Assembly: GCF_007786455.1 (NCBI RefSeq)
Contig: NZ_VNJK01000001.1
Span: forward strand, 124,001 to 188,000
Length of the DNA stretch: 64,000 bases
Direction: 5' to 3'
Source of the DNA: Paenibacillus agilis
GTDB taxonomy: Bacteria; Bacillota; Bacilli; Paenibacillales; Paenibacillaceae
Shown here: positions 1 to 9,251 of the stretch, in pieces
How the letters are laid out: each line of letters opens with the position of its first letter
Position numbering within the stretch: the first letter of the stretch is position 1
Notes under the pieces: model-generated
Told to the model about the DNA's origin: nothing
Seen by the model: only the letters and a program-made list of their open reading frames with translations
Databases searched by the model: none
Made by a program: the position numbers and the translations under genes

Positions 1-3000
1 CACACCGTATCTCTTCTTGAAAAAAATTACGGAGCACAAGGGAACTTGGTTCTGCTGCACAAACTTTGGCTATGAATGGATGACGCAAAAAGTACCTGAA
101 TCGAAACTGGCAACATTAGATTTGTCTTCTTTACGACTGGCATTGAACGGGGCGGAGCCGATTTCCTCCGCCGTCGTTCAGAGGTTCGCTGAGAAATTTG
201 CGGTATGCGGCTATAAGTCCAATATGATGTTTCCTGCTTACGGAATGGCCGAAGCGACCGTTGGGATTGCGATGTCGACAATAGGTGCAGAACCAAGGTT
301 TGAAAAGGTCGATCGCGCAAAATTAATTAATGATCAAATGGCTGTTCCTGTTGATGCTAGCGGCGGTGAAGAAGGCATTGCATTAGCGCATGAAGGGTAT
401 CCCTTGGACAGCATTAGCCTCAGAATTGCCGACGAGCAGGGGAATGTACTCGATGAATATTGTGTAGGCGAGATTCAAGTGCAAGGTGATTCGGTCACAT
501 CGGGCTACTATAACCGCGAAGATCTATCACAGGAACTGTTTGTAGACGGATGGCTGCGTACGGGCGATCTTGGCTTTATGGTCGATGGTTCATTAGTTGT
601 GAGTGGAAGAATGAAAGATATTATTTTCGTTCGCGGTAAAAACTTCTTTGCGCATGATTTGGAAGAAGTCGTCTATGAAATAGAGGAGATTGCACGCGGG
701 AATGCTACCGTCGTGGGTCTTACGAATGGTAAAACCGAGCAGGAAGAATTACTAGTGTTTATCAAATACAAGTCCAGTGTGGAGAAGTTCTTGTCCATAC
801 GTGAGCAAGTTATTCGACAGCTTAATGAATCATTAGGCATTGAGACGACGCATGTTATCCCGATTAAATTGATTCCCAAAACTTCAAGTGGCAAAGTACA
901 GCGCTACCAGCTAAGAAATGACTATGAAAATGGTGAATATGATGACGTGCTGCGTGATATCGAAGCAGGGCTTGGCAAGAGCCAATCCAATGAGCGAGTT
1001 ATTCAGCTGCCGCGCAATGAGCTCGAAATTTTCCTTCATCAATCATGGTCGGAAGTGCTGAATATTGCTGCTCCCAAAATTTCAATCGACGACTCGTTCC
1101 TATCGTTAGGCGGAAACTCGGTTAAAGCCTATCAGTTGCTGGGTGCTATTGAGCAATATGTGGGCCGAGAGATTGGACCTGAAGTGTTAGTTCGCTGTAA
1201 GACGATAGGGGAGACGGCTGAGTACCTACAGTCATTGCCTGCAAAGTCATCTGCAAATAAAGCTGTTGAATCGACGAGGAATGAGCAGCTGTATCGTGAG
1301 CAATTAAACGACCAATCAACCTCAACGGTGGATCAACACTCTACTCAACCATCAAACGTTGAACAAAGGGATAACTCTCAGCACAATCATCAACTAAATA
1401 GTAATAGAACAGTTGCCATTACAGGCTTAGCCTTAAGACTGCCTAACGCTTCATCCCAAGAGGAATTTTGGGCCAATCTTTGTTCGAAGAGAGACAGCAT
1501 TATCAAAATTAGCGCGAAGCGCAAAAGGCAGGCCAACAGACCAGATTGGGATGATTGGATCGGTGAGCTTGAACATATTGATGAATTCGATAATGACTTC
1601 TTTGATATTTCCGACGAAGAAGCCAAGTTTATGGACCCTCAGCAGCGACTCCTCATAGAAACTTCCTATGAAGCGCTTGAGGATGCGGGCATCATTACGG
1701 ATGAATCCGATGAGCGCAATATCGGCGTATACGTCGCTAGCAATGTGAGCACGTATTTTGACCAGCTTATCGATTCATTGGGCAAAGTGGAACTTAACCA
1801 CATTCATCAAAATGCGATGGTTGGCAATATGCCGAATATTGGAGCAGCTATCATTGCTCATTTGTACAATTTCACCGGTCCTGCCTTAGCGATCGATACG
1901 GCGTGCTCCTCCTTCTTGTCAGCGCTGCATCATGCAGTAGCTGCAATTAGACACAACGAAGTGTCCGGTGCAGTCGTTGGCGGCGCCAATATCTTGACGA
2001 CTCCTAGTGTACATTTGTTATCCCGCAGAGCAGGAATATGCTCGACTACCAATCATACGAAAGTATTCGATAAGGAAGCGGACGGCTCGATTATCGGAGA
2101 AGGTGCAGTTGTCGTTTATTTGGAGCCACTTACGCAAGCTGTTCAGGCAAATAAAAATATATATGGTGTCATTCGCGGCACGGCAGTGAACAACGATGGC
2201 TATTCACTCAGCATTATGGCCCCGAATCCGAAGGGGCAGCATCAAGTTCTGACGAAGGCCTATCGCGATGCTAATCTTGCACCTGAGGAAGTTAGCTATA
2301 TTGAGGCGCATGGTTCAGGTACAACGATAGGTGACCCGATCGAGATCAATGCGTTGACGAAACTATTTTCAACAAAAAAAGAAGAGAAAGCACCACGTAT
2401 CGGAATCGGCTCTGTCAAAACGAATATTGGACATCTATTCCCTGCATCAAGCGGCGCAAGTCTAGCTAAAGTGCTGCTTAGTATGAAGCATAAGAAGCTT
2501 GCTCCTAGCTTGCATATGAAGGAGGTTAATCCTGCCCTGCAGCTGGAAAAGACACCTTTCTATATTGTGAAAAATGTAGAAGATTGGTCGGTGGAAGAGA
2601 AGCAAACGCGCAAAGCGGGAATCAGTTCGTTTGGATTAGGCGGGACAAATGCGCATATTGTGCTGGAGGAGTGGACAGCTCCTAAGGCGGTAACGGAAGC
2701 TTCAGAACCGCAGCAGTCTTATCATTTGCTAACCTTCTCAGCGAAAACGGAATCGGCGCTCGAGCAAATGATTACCGAGACGAATCGATTACTAACGAGT
2801 TCTTCACCTGAAGACATAGCTAATCTCTGCTTTACTCGCAATCGGTATAGAAAGCATTATGAATATCGCGCTGCCTGTCTCATAGCTACTAGTGGTGGAA
2901 CCAATTCCTTAACGGCATTAAAGAAAGGACTAGCATTCCGACATCGGAAAGCGAGAGTAAGTCTGCTTATCGGCGAAAGAAGTCTAGCAGGCGGGTACGA

Positions 3001-3580
3001 CTATGTTACTAATCAATCGAACAATTCTGGCTTCCATCAACTACATGACGTAGAAGTGAGCAGTACGGTATCTGATATTGAAGTACAGGCAGATGCTCAG
3101 ACGAATGAATTGGCCTATGTATCGTACTGGCACACTTTCATCTCACAACTGGAGCAAATGGGAGTCAAAATGAAGGGAATTAGCGGCGCCCAGTCCGGTC
3201 AAGTTCTCGCGGATTATTTGAATGACGCGATAGATTTGCCTCAAGTCGTGGATCGCTATGTGCAATATGGCCGCTGCAACAGCAGTGTTAGCAGCGAACA
3301 AAATGAACTTAGTCCTATAAAAGCTGACGTTGTCCTCTTGATCGGAACGGTACCAAAAGCGCTATCCGATGCTTGTAAAGGACAAGTTATTGCGATAGAT
3401 CCGGAAGGTGACAGTTCGTTGGAAGCTCATCTGTTATCCGTATTGAGTGAATTGTATATTGCAGGTGCGAATGTAGACTGGGAGCAGATTTATCCTGATG
3501 GTTCGGGTAAACTTGTGCATTTGCCGTCATATCCATTCGAGCGCAAATCACACTGGATTCATGAATGGAGAGGAGAATAA
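1..3580 (+). CDS. PKS protein, partial: fatty acyl-AMP ligase - ACP - ketosynthase - degenerate AT
   Basis: The frame is open from base 2, so the true start lies upstream and only the C-terminal 1192 or so residues are visible. In order: the C-terminal part of an adenylate-forming domain of the fatty acyl-AMP ligase type (to about base 980, with YGMAEAT and a TGDLG motif); an ACP with GGNS whose pantetheine Ser is the codon at 1118; and a beta-ketoacyl synthase with Cys (DTACSS, codon 1904) and His residues at codons 2309 and 2432. The last 290 or so residues look like a KS-AT linker, an eroded acyltransferase lacking GHSxGE, and the usual post-AT linker (LPSYPFERKSHWI). By family logic it activates a fatty acid, loads it on its ACP and extends it once. 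The AL-ACP-KS order matches the start of mycosubtilin/iturin synthase MycA. The next gene follows after 2 nt. Confidence 0.9.
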   Translation, partial: TPYLFLKKITEHKGTWFCCTNFGYEWMTQKVPESKLATLDLSSLRLALNGAEPISSAVVQRFAEKFAVCGYKSNMMFPAYGMAEATVGIAMSTIGAEPRFEKVDRAKLINDQMAVPVDASGGEEGIALAHEGYPLDSISLRIADEQGNVLDEYCVGEIQVQGDSVTSGYYNREDLSQELFVDGWLRTGDLGFMVDGSLVVSGRMKDIIFVRGKNFFAHDLEEVVYEIEEIARGNATVVGLTNGKTEQEELLVFIKYKSSVEKFLSIREQVIRQLNESLGIETTHVIPIKLIPKTSSGKVQRYQLRNDYENGEYDDVLRDIEAGLGKSQSNERVIQLPRNELEIFLHQSWSEVLNIAAPKISIDDSFLSLGGNSVKAYQLLGAIEQYVGREIGPEVLVRCKTIGETAEYLQSLPAKSSANKAVESTRNEQLYREQLNDQSTSTVDQHSTQPSNVEQRDNSQHNHQLNSNRTVAITGLALRLPNASSQEEFWANLCSKRDSIIKISAKRKRQANRPDWDDWIGELEHIDEFDNDFFDISDEEAKFMDPQQRLLIETSYEALEDAGIITDESDERNIGVYVASNVSTYFDQLIDSLGKVELNHIHQNAMVGNMPNIGAAIIAHLYNFTGPALAIDTACSSFLSALHHAVAAIRHNEVSGAVVGGANILTTPSVHLLSRRAGICSTTNHTKVFDKEADGSIIGEGAVVVYLEPLTQAVQANKNIYGVIRGTAVNNDGYSLSIMAPNPKGQHQVLTKAYRDANLAPEEVSYIEAHGSGTTIGDPIEINALTKLFSTKKEEKAPRIGIGSVKTNIGHLFPASSGASLAKVLLSMKHKKLAPSLHMKEVNPALQLEKTPFYIVKNVEDWSVEEKQTRKAGISSFGLGGTNAHIVLEEWTAPKAVTEASEPQQSYHLLTFSAKTESALEQMITETNRLLTSSSPEDIANLCFTRNRYRKHYEYRAACLIATSGGTNSLTALKKGLAFRHRKARVSLLIGERSLAGGYDYVTNQSNNSGFHQLHDVEVSSTVSDIEVQADAQTNELAYVSYWHTFISQLEQMGVKMKGISGAQSGQVLADYLNDAIDLPQVVDRYVQYGRCNSSVSSEQNELSPIKADVVLLIGTVPKALSDACKGQVIAIDPEGDSSLEAHLLSVLSELYIAGANVDWEQIYPDGSGKLVHLPSYPFERKSHWIHEWRGE

Positions 3581-3582
3581 CG

Positions 3583-3834
3583 ATGACGAAAGACGACATT
3601 ATTCTATTTCTTAAAATGGAGATCGCTGCAGTGCTAGAGCAAGATCATAGTGAAATTGATGAGGACGTAAACTTTCTGAAAATTGGTGTTTCTTCGATCC
3701 AGGCGTTGAAAATTATTAATCGTGCTAGAAAAAAGCTGGACATCGACATTAGCCCTGTTGCGCTGTTCGAGTACAAAACGATTGCCGAATTCTCTGGCTA
3801 TTTGCATGAATGCATGAGTGAGAAGGTGGTCTAG
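3583..3834 (+). CDS. Free acyl carrier protein of the PKS line
   Basis: An 83-residue ACP with GVSSIQAL, where Ser38 (codon 3694) is the predicted phosphopantetheine site. The start at 3583 is chosen because GAGAGGAG sits 8 nt upstream; an in-frame ATG at 3565 would overlap the PKS gene. By position, straight after the ketosynthase protein and before the acyltransferase and aminotransferase genes, it probably carries the extender unit and then the beta-keto intermediate. In MycA the equivalent carrier is built into the synthase. The division of labour between this ACP and the one at 9252 is inferred. Confidence 0.9.
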   Translation: MTKDDIILFLKMEIAAVLEQDHSEIDEDVNFLKIGVSSIQALKIINRARKKLDIDISPVALFEYKTIAEFSGYLHECMSEKVV

Positions 3835-4986
3835 GTGAGTACGGAGACGATACAGCAGAATGTCATTCAAGAAGTGGAACAGTTTGTGGACGAGGAAATC
3901 CGTCCCTATGTGAATCAATTCGAGGAACAGTCAGGGATACCGTTGGAGCTTATTCGCAAAATGGCGGCTAAAGGTTACTTAGCCGCTCCTCTTCCTTATC
4001 AATATGGCGGCTTGGGATTGGATCCAGTCTCGTATGGTCAATTTACGGAAGTGTTTGGCAAGGCTTGTCCTGCTACGAGAAGTTTGATTACGGTACACAC
4101 TTCGCTGGTGAGTGAGACGTTGCTGCGATTTGGAACGGAGGCACAAAAAGACAAGTGGCTCCCCAAATTAGCAAGTGGAGAAGTGATTGCAGCATTTGGC
4201 TTGTCTGAACCTGATGTAGGTTCGGATGCGAAAAGCATTAAAACAGTGTGGCGAGAAGAAGCTGAACACTATGTGCTGGATGGCGTTAAAAAATGGATTA
4301 CGTTTGGCGACATTGCTGATGTATTTGTTGTTATTGCATCGAATCAAGGCAAGAGCACTGCTTTTATCGTGGAGCGCTCTTTCCCAGGCGTCACGACGAA
4401 ACGAATCGAAGGATTGATGGCAGGGCGTGCTACTTACCTTGCGGAAGTACATTTGGATAGCGTCGAAGTACCGAAAGAAAATGTATTAGGGAAGGTGAAT
4501 TTTGGCTTTGAGTATATTGTTTCTACTGCACTGGATAATGGACGTTACAGCATTGCATGGGCAGGAGTTGGAATTGCACAAGAAGCAGTCGACGCAATGG
4601 TGACCTATGCTCGGAATCGGATTCAATTTGACCAGAAGTTGAGTGATTTCCAGCTAATTCGAGGCATGATTGGAGATAGTGTGACGCAGGTGCATGCGGC
4701 GAGAGCGCTATGTTTGCGGGCAGGGGAATTACGGAAAGCCAGAGACAGTAAAGCGACGATGGAAACGACAATGGCTAAGTATTTTACCTCAAAAGTGGCC
4801 GTAGATATAACGAACAACGCCTTGCAAGTTCATGGTGCGAATGGATTCACGAATCAGTATCCAGTAGAACGCTTGTACCGCGAAGCGAAAGTGTTAGAAA
4901 TTATTGAGGGCTCCTCCCAAATGCAGCAGGAAATCATTTCTCATTACGGTTTAAGACAGTATTACAAGAGGAGCAAAAAACGATGA
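3835..4986 (+). CDS. Acyl-CoA dehydrogenase family protein (hydroxymalonyl-ACP branch)
   Basis: A 383-residue flavoprotein of the acyl-CoA dehydrogenase fold. It has an alpha-helical N-terminus, the FGLSEPDVGSD flavin-contact segment and a C-terminal YREAKVLEIIEGSSQ segment carrying the expected active-site Glu. The start is GTG, directly after the TAG of the ACP gene. In zwittermicin (ZmaE) and ansamycin/FK520-type clusters this family oxidises a glyceryl- or hydroxyacyl-ACP on the way to hydroxy- or methoxymalonyl-ACP. A 3-hydroxyacyl-CoA dehydrogenase, an FkbH homologue and a second ACP follow in the same operon, so the same role is inferred here. It overlaps the next gene by 4 nt (ATGA), implying translational coupling. 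Confidence 0.9.
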   Translation: MSTETIQQNVIQEVEQFVDEEIRPYVNQFEEQSGIPLELIRKMAAKGYLAAPLPYQYGGLGLDPVSYGQFTEVFGKACPATRSLITVHTSLVSETLLRFGTEAQKDKWLPKLASGEVIAAFGLSEPDVGSDAKSIKTVWREEAEHYVLDGVKKWITFGDIADVFVVIASNQGKSTAFIVERSFPGVTTKRIEGLMAGRATYLAEVHLDSVEVPKENVLGKVNFGFEYIVSTALDNGRYSIAWAGVGIAQEAVDAMVTYARNRIQFDQKLSDFQLIRGMIGDSVTQVHAARALCLRAGELRKARDSKATMETTMAKYFTSKVAVDITNNALQVHGANGFTNQYPVERLYREAKVLEIIEGSSQMQQEIISHYGLRQYYKRSKKR

Positions 4987-5942
4987 GGTATGCGCTGTTG
5001 TTCCCAGGTCAAGGAAGCCAGTATATCGGCATGTGCAAAGATCTCATAGAGCAATACCCGGTTGCGGCTGGCGTGTTTGAAGAAGCAAACGATGCATTGA
5101 ACATGGATATCCGCTCTCTCATTCTTAACGGCAATTTGAAAGAGCTCACTCAATCTGACCATGCGCAACCAGCGGTAGTCGCTGCAAGCTATGCTTTATT
5201 TCGAGTGTTCCAGGAGCAAGTAGGAGCAGCACCAGATTGTATGGCTGGCCATAGTTTAGGGGAAATATCTGCGCTTATTGCTGCTGAAGCTCTATCCTTT
5301 GCTAACGGCGTCTCTTATGCAAGGAAGAGAGGGGCTATTATGCAGCGCGTCATTCAGGAGAATAAGGGCAGAGCCGGTATTGTTGTAGATATGAAAGAAG
5401 AGGTGCTCGACAACATTATTGAGTCGATTCAAGGCAATGATTATGTGGCCATATCCGGATATAATTCGCCCAATCAATTTATCGTCGCTGGCAATCAGAC
5501 GGCACTTCGAAAGTTGGATGAGGAAGTAAGCAAGCTGGGAGGGGACTTTATCCCTTTCCGCATGATGCCAATGAAGGCGGATGCACCTTACCATAGTGCG
5601 CTGATGGCTTATTTGAAGCCAGAGCTGGAAGAGGCATTAGCTTGTGTTTCATTTGCACAGACGAAGCTGGATGTGTGGTCTACTGTAACAGGTAAAATCA
5701 TTGAGCCAACCGATTCGATTCCTACAATACTAAGCAATCAGCTCATTCTACCTGTGAAGTGGAACCAAGTTCTCACCAAGATGAGTGATGCAGGCGTGCA
5801 ATCGTTCATCGATATCGGGCCACAGCAAATTACGAGGCACCTCGTGAAGGAGAACGCATTGCTTCCTGTTTGCTTCTCATTTGATGATGAAGAAGATCGG
5901 ATACAAATTCTGAGCTTATTAAAAAAGGAGGCGCTCACGTAA
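4983..5942 (+). CDS. Free-standing acyltransferase (FabD-like, trans-AT)
   Basis: A 319-residue acyltransferase with the FPGQGSQ N-terminal motif, the GHSLGE nucleophile elbow (Ser91) and APYH (His204), so the catalytic pair is intact. GAGGAG lies 8 nt before the ATG. It should load an extender unit onto the cluster carrier proteins, which fits the loss of the active-site motif in the AT-like region of the upstream PKS protein. FenF in the mycosubtilin cluster is a malonyl-specific relative. ZmaF of zwittermicin is a free AT that accepts hydroxymalonyl-ACP and aminomalonyl-ACP. Which substrate this one uses cannot be read from sequence, but the neighbours favour hydroxymalonyl-ACP. Confidence 0.93.
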   Translation: MRYALLFPGQGSQYIGMCKDLIEQYPVAAGVFEEANDALNMDIRSLILNGNLKELTQSDHAQPAVVAASYALFRVFQEQVGAAPDCMAGHSLGEISALIAAEALSFANGVSYARKRGAIMQRVIQENKGRAGIVVDMKEEVLDNIIESIQGNDYVAISGYNSPNQFIVAGNQTALRKLDEEVSKLGGDFIPFRMMPMKADAPYHSALMAYLKPELEEALACVSFAQTKLDVWSTVTGKIIEPTDSIPTILSNQLILPVKWNQVLTKMSDAGVQSFIDIGPQQITRHLVKENALLPVCFSFDDEEDRIQILSLLKKEALT

Positions 5943-7279
5943 TGGCGTTAAGCAACATGCAGCTGTACAACCAGCGTGTAAAGGCAAAGTTGCCGGGCGG
6001 CGTGCATTATAATTTCCATATGCCATGGGAAGAGACGCCGATTCATTTTGTGAAGGCTCGCAACAGTAGATTATGGGATATGAATGGCAATGAGTATTTG
6101 GACTTCTATGCTAGATTTGGTTCTCTAATTATCGGGCATGGGAATGAGGAATACAGTGAGAGTTTAAAAGAAATGATTGATCGCGTGCTTTCAGTAAGCC
6201 ACTGCGATCTCGATGCAGAAGCATTAGAGCTGATTAGCAAATATGTTCCTTCTGCGGAAATGATCCGCTTCGGCGTATCTGGCACGGAGATTGTTCAGAA
6301 CGCGCTGCGATTAGCGCGTGCGTGGACAGGGAAAAATCGCTTTGTGCGCTTCGAAGGCCATTATCATGGCAATGCCGACAATATTATGGGTGGTAAGGTG
6401 CAGAAGAAAGGTGATGCTCCGATTCCTACCGAGTATTTCGGCGATTTGAAAGGTACGGCTGGTCGAGCAAAAGATGTGCTAGAGAGCCAATCCTATCTTG
6501 TGCCTTGGAATGATGCAGAAGTATTAGAAGAGCTGCTGCTGAAAAATGGTGATGAGATTGCCGCTATTATTATGGAGCCAGTTTGTGTAAATGGCGGAGG
6601 CGTTATGCCGGCAGAGGGCTATCTGAAGAAAGTGAGACAGCTGTGTGATGATCATAATGTCGTACTCATTTTTGATGAAATCATTACAGGGGTCCGTATG
6701 GGGTTAGGCGGTGCTCAAACGTATTTCGATGTGAAGCCAGACCTTACGACTTTGGGTAAAGCGATTGCTGGTGGCGGTGTGCCAGTTGCTGCGCTTGTGG
6801 GCAGGAAGGAAATTATGCAGCTGCTCGTGGATAAGAAAGTCATTCATGCAGGTACGTTTAACGGTTATCCATTGGGCACGGCGGCAGTCAAAGCAACACT
6901 TGAAATTTTGAGCAGAAACAATGGTGAAGCCTTAACGAGTATGAACAATAACATGCTTCACATTCACGAGTTGATGAAAGCGGAGGCTGCGGCAGTTGGA
7001 CTACCTTTCGTTATTCAAGGTCCTACTGCTTGCGCATCCTATCATTGCTGCAACGAGGTTCTTAAAAATACGTCTGACTATACGTTCGACATTATGTCCC
7101 TCGATATTATGCTTCATACCAGCCTAGCGAAACACGGCATTCTCGTATCTACGATTTCAAGATTATACCCTAACATATCGCTCAGTACAGAAGACATTTC
7201 TTTTTTACGTGAACGAATCGGCAAAGCGTTTGTCGAGACAAAAGAAATCTTTGACGAAGTATTTGAATCGATAAATTAA
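5942..7279 (+). CDS. PLP aminotransferase, glutamate-1-semialdehyde aminomutase type
   Basis: A 445-residue class III aminotransferase with a GSA-aminomutase-like N-terminus (LPGGVHYNFH), FDEIITG for cofactor binding and the Schiff-base Lys273 in TTLGKAIAGGG. It starts in a TAATG overlap with the AT gene, and AAGGAGG precedes it. Fused domains of this family in mycosubtilin, iturin and microcystin synthases transaminate a beta-ketoacyl-ACP to a beta-aminoacyl-ACP. A free-standing version beside AL-ACP-KS suggests the same chemistry acting in trans. True heme-pathway GSA aminomutase is less likely because no heme genes are nearby. Confidence 0.92.
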   Translation: MALSNMQLYNQRVKAKLPGGVHYNFHMPWEETPIHFVKARNSRLWDMNGNEYLDFYARFGSLIIGHGNEEYSESLKEMIDRVLSVSHCDLDAEALELISKYVPSAEMIRFGVSGTEIVQNALRLARAWTGKNRFVRFEGHYHGNADNIMGGKVQKKGDAPIPTEYFGDLKGTAGRAKDVLESQSYLVPWNDAEVLEELLLKNGDEIAAIIMEPVCVNGGGVMPAEGYLKKVRQLCDDHNVVLIFDEIITGVRMGLGGAQTYFDVKPDLTTLGKAIAGGGVPVAALVGRKEIMQLLVDKKVIHAGTFNGYPLGTAAVKATLEILSRNNGEALTSMNNNMLHIHELMKAEAAAVGLPFVIQGPTACASYHCCNEVLKNTSDYTFDIMSLDIMLHTSLAKHGILVSTISRLYPNISLSTEDISFLRERIGKAFVETKEIFDEVFESIN

Positions 7280-7299
7280 TCCGATTGGAGATTATAAGT

Positions 7300-8151
7300 A
7301 TGCAACACCAAACCATTGCGATTATTGGCGCTGGCGTTATGGGGTGTGCTACAGCGCTAGATGCTGCTAGATATGGCTATAACGTCATTCTCAAGGATAT
7401 TTCCGCTGCTGCCATCGAACAAGCCCCTAATCACATCAAGAAGGAGTACCGTTCAGCGTGCATGTTTAACAAGGCGTATGGGGAGGAAAGTCTTCATTCG
7501 ATCTTGGAACGAATCTCTTTCCAGCTTGACTATAAGGGCATTGAACATGCGGATATTGTCATAGAGAACATAAGTGAGCATGTAGAAAGCAAAACATCGG
7601 AATACCTAGTACTAGCGGATATATGCAAGCAAGATGCCTTGTTTGCACTTAATACAAGCTGCATTTCCATTACGAAGCTTGCTTCTTACTTACCTGATCC
7701 ATCGAGAGCCATCGGCATCCACCTTATGAATCCAGTCCCCCTCAAAGAAATGGTTGAAGTGATTAAAGGCTATCACACCTCTGAACAGACGAAGCATGAC
7801 ATCGTCGCCTTTTTAAAGACACTGCACAAAAAAGCGATCATTATTGAAGATTTTCCAGGCTTCGTCTCGAATAGGCTCTCCCACTTATTTATGAATGAAG
7901 CTGCACTTATCGTACAAGATGGAATTGCTACTCCAGAGCAAATAGATAGCATTATTAAGCTAGGATTCAATCATAAAATGGGACCGTTAGAAACAGCGGA
8001 CCTTATCGGATTGGATACGGTTGTTGATTCGTTGGAGGTGTTGTACGACAGCTATCAGGATTCCAAGTATAGATGCAGTCCACTGCTAAAAAAGATGGTC
8101 GATGCAGGGCATCTTGGTCGCAAAAGCGGTAAAGGTTTTTATGCCTATTAG
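7300..8151 (+). CDS. 3-hydroxyacyl-CoA dehydrogenase (hydroxymalonyl-ACP branch)
   Basis: A 283-residue NAD-dependent 3-hydroxybutyryl-CoA dehydrogenase homologue. It has the Rossmann motif IGAGVMG at the N-terminus, HLMNPVPLKEMVEV around the catalytic His, and a C-terminal helical domain ending GRKSGKGFYAY. The ATG at 7300 is preferred over TTG at 7285 because TTGGAG at 7285-7290 serves as its ribosome binding site. ZmaG in the zwittermicin cluster and its ansamycin counterparts oxidise the glyceryl-ACP hydroxyl; that role is inferred from the neighbours. Its length is normal for the family. Confidence 0.92.
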   Translation: MQHQTIAIIGAGVMGCATALDAARYGYNVILKDISAAAIEQAPNHIKKEYRSACMFNKAYGEESLHSILERISFQLDYKGIEHADIVIENISEHVESKTSEYLVLADICKQDALFALNTSCISITKLASYLPDPSRAIGIHLMNPVPLKEMVEVIKGYHTSEQTKHDIVAFLKTLHKKAIIIEDFPGFVSNRLSHLFMNEAALIVQDGIATPEQIDSIIKLGFNHKMGPLETADLIGLDTVVDSLEVLYDSYQDSKYRCSPLLKKMVDAGHLGRKSGKGFYAY

Positions 8152-8189
8152 AGGATGTTCACACGCACGATTTGAAAAGAGGGGTGCTA

Positions 8190-9227
8190 ATGGGGAAACA
8201 AGTCGAAGTGAAATGTGTCGTGTGGGATTTAGACCATACGATTTGGGACGGCGTGCTGATCGAGTCCAATGATGTGTCTCTAAAGCCTGGAATTGTGCAG
8301 CTCATTGACACGCTGGACAAGCGGGGCATTCTCCAATCGATTGCGAGTAAAAATGATCATGATCTCGCGATGGAAAAGTTGAAAGAGTTCGGTCTTGATC
8401 ACTATTTTATTTACCCTGAGATTCATTGGAATGCTAAGTCTTACTCGATAGAGCAAATTCAAAAAAATATTAACATCGGGATGGACAGCATTCTGTTTGT
8501 AGATGATCAGGAGTTCGAGTTGGAGGAGGTGAAAAACACTCATAAAACCGTAGATTGCGTGAACTCGAGCTTATATGAAACGTTATTGGATCATCCAAGA
8601 CTGAATCCAAGGTTCATTACAATCGATTCGGTACGCAGACGAAAAATGTATCAAGATGACATCATACGGAAGCAGGCAGAAACGGAATATCGTGGGCCAT
8701 CTGAGCAATTTTTAGCAACGCTAAATATGAAATTTTCGATTGCATATGCAGGACAAGAAGATTTGAAGCGGGCTGAAGAGCTGACGGTAAGAACGAATCA
8801 ATTAAATGCGACTGGCAAGACATTCAATTACGAGGAATTGGATCAATTCAGACAATCTGATGCCCATCAGTTACTCGTGTGTGAGCTGGAAGATAAGTAC
8901 GGTTCGTATGGAAAGATAGGCTTAGCCCTAATCGAACAAAATGCTGATCACTGGAGGCTTGAGATGATGTTAATGTCATGCCGAGTCATCTCTAGGGGAG
9001 TAGGCACCGTGCTGCTCAGCTACATTATGAACGAAGCGAAGAAGCATAACAAAAAGCTGTTGGCAGACTTCCGAGACACAGGAAGGAATCGGATGATGAA
9101 TGTTAGTTTCCGATTCTCGGGATTTAAAGAGCATTCGTCAGATGACCAAGGTAATTATGTATTTGAGCATGACTTGGAAAAGATTATGAGTTATCCGGAT
9201 TATATAGACGTTCGCTGTCATGCTTAG
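8190..9227 (+). CDS. FkbH-like HAD protein (glyceryl-ACP formation)
   Basis: A 345-residue FkbH-family protein. The N-terminal HAD domain has VVWDLDHTIWDG with Asp13 and Asp15, and the C-terminal half is GNAT-like (MMLMSCRVISRGVG). AAGAGGGG lies 5 nt before the ATG at 8190; a TTG at 8172 is an alternative start. Family members take 1,3-bisphosphoglycerate, remove a phosphate and transfer the glyceryl group to a dedicated ACP, the first step to methoxy- or hydroxymalonyl-ACP. No O-methyltransferase is seen nearby, so hydroxymalonyl rather than methoxymalonyl is the likelier end point, unless a methyltransferase lies upstream of the window. Confidence 0.92.
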   Translation: MGKQVEVKCVVWDLDHTIWDGVLIESNDVSLKPGIVQLIDTLDKRGILQSIASKNDHDLAMEKLKEFGLDHYFIYPEIHWNAKSYSIEQIQKNINIGMDSILFVDDQEFELEEVKNTHKTVDCVNSSLYETLLDHPRLNPRFITIDSVRRRKMYQDDIIRKQAETEYRGPSEQFLATLNMKFSIAYAGQEDLKRAEELTVRTNQLNATGKTFNYEELDQFRQSDAHQLLVCELEDKYGSYGKIGLALIEQNADHWRLEMMLMSCRVISRGVGTVLLSYIMNEAKKHNKKLLADFRDTGRNRMMNVSFRFSGFKEHSSDDQGNYVFEHDLEKIMSYPDYIDVRCHA

Positions 9228-9251
9228 AACGTATTTGTAAGGGAGGATACT

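Noticed and set aside
5942-7279. Heme-pathway glutamate-1-semialdehyde aminomutase (hemL)
   Set aside because: No heme genes are nearby; overlap with the AT gene and the PKS context favour a beta-keto transaminase.
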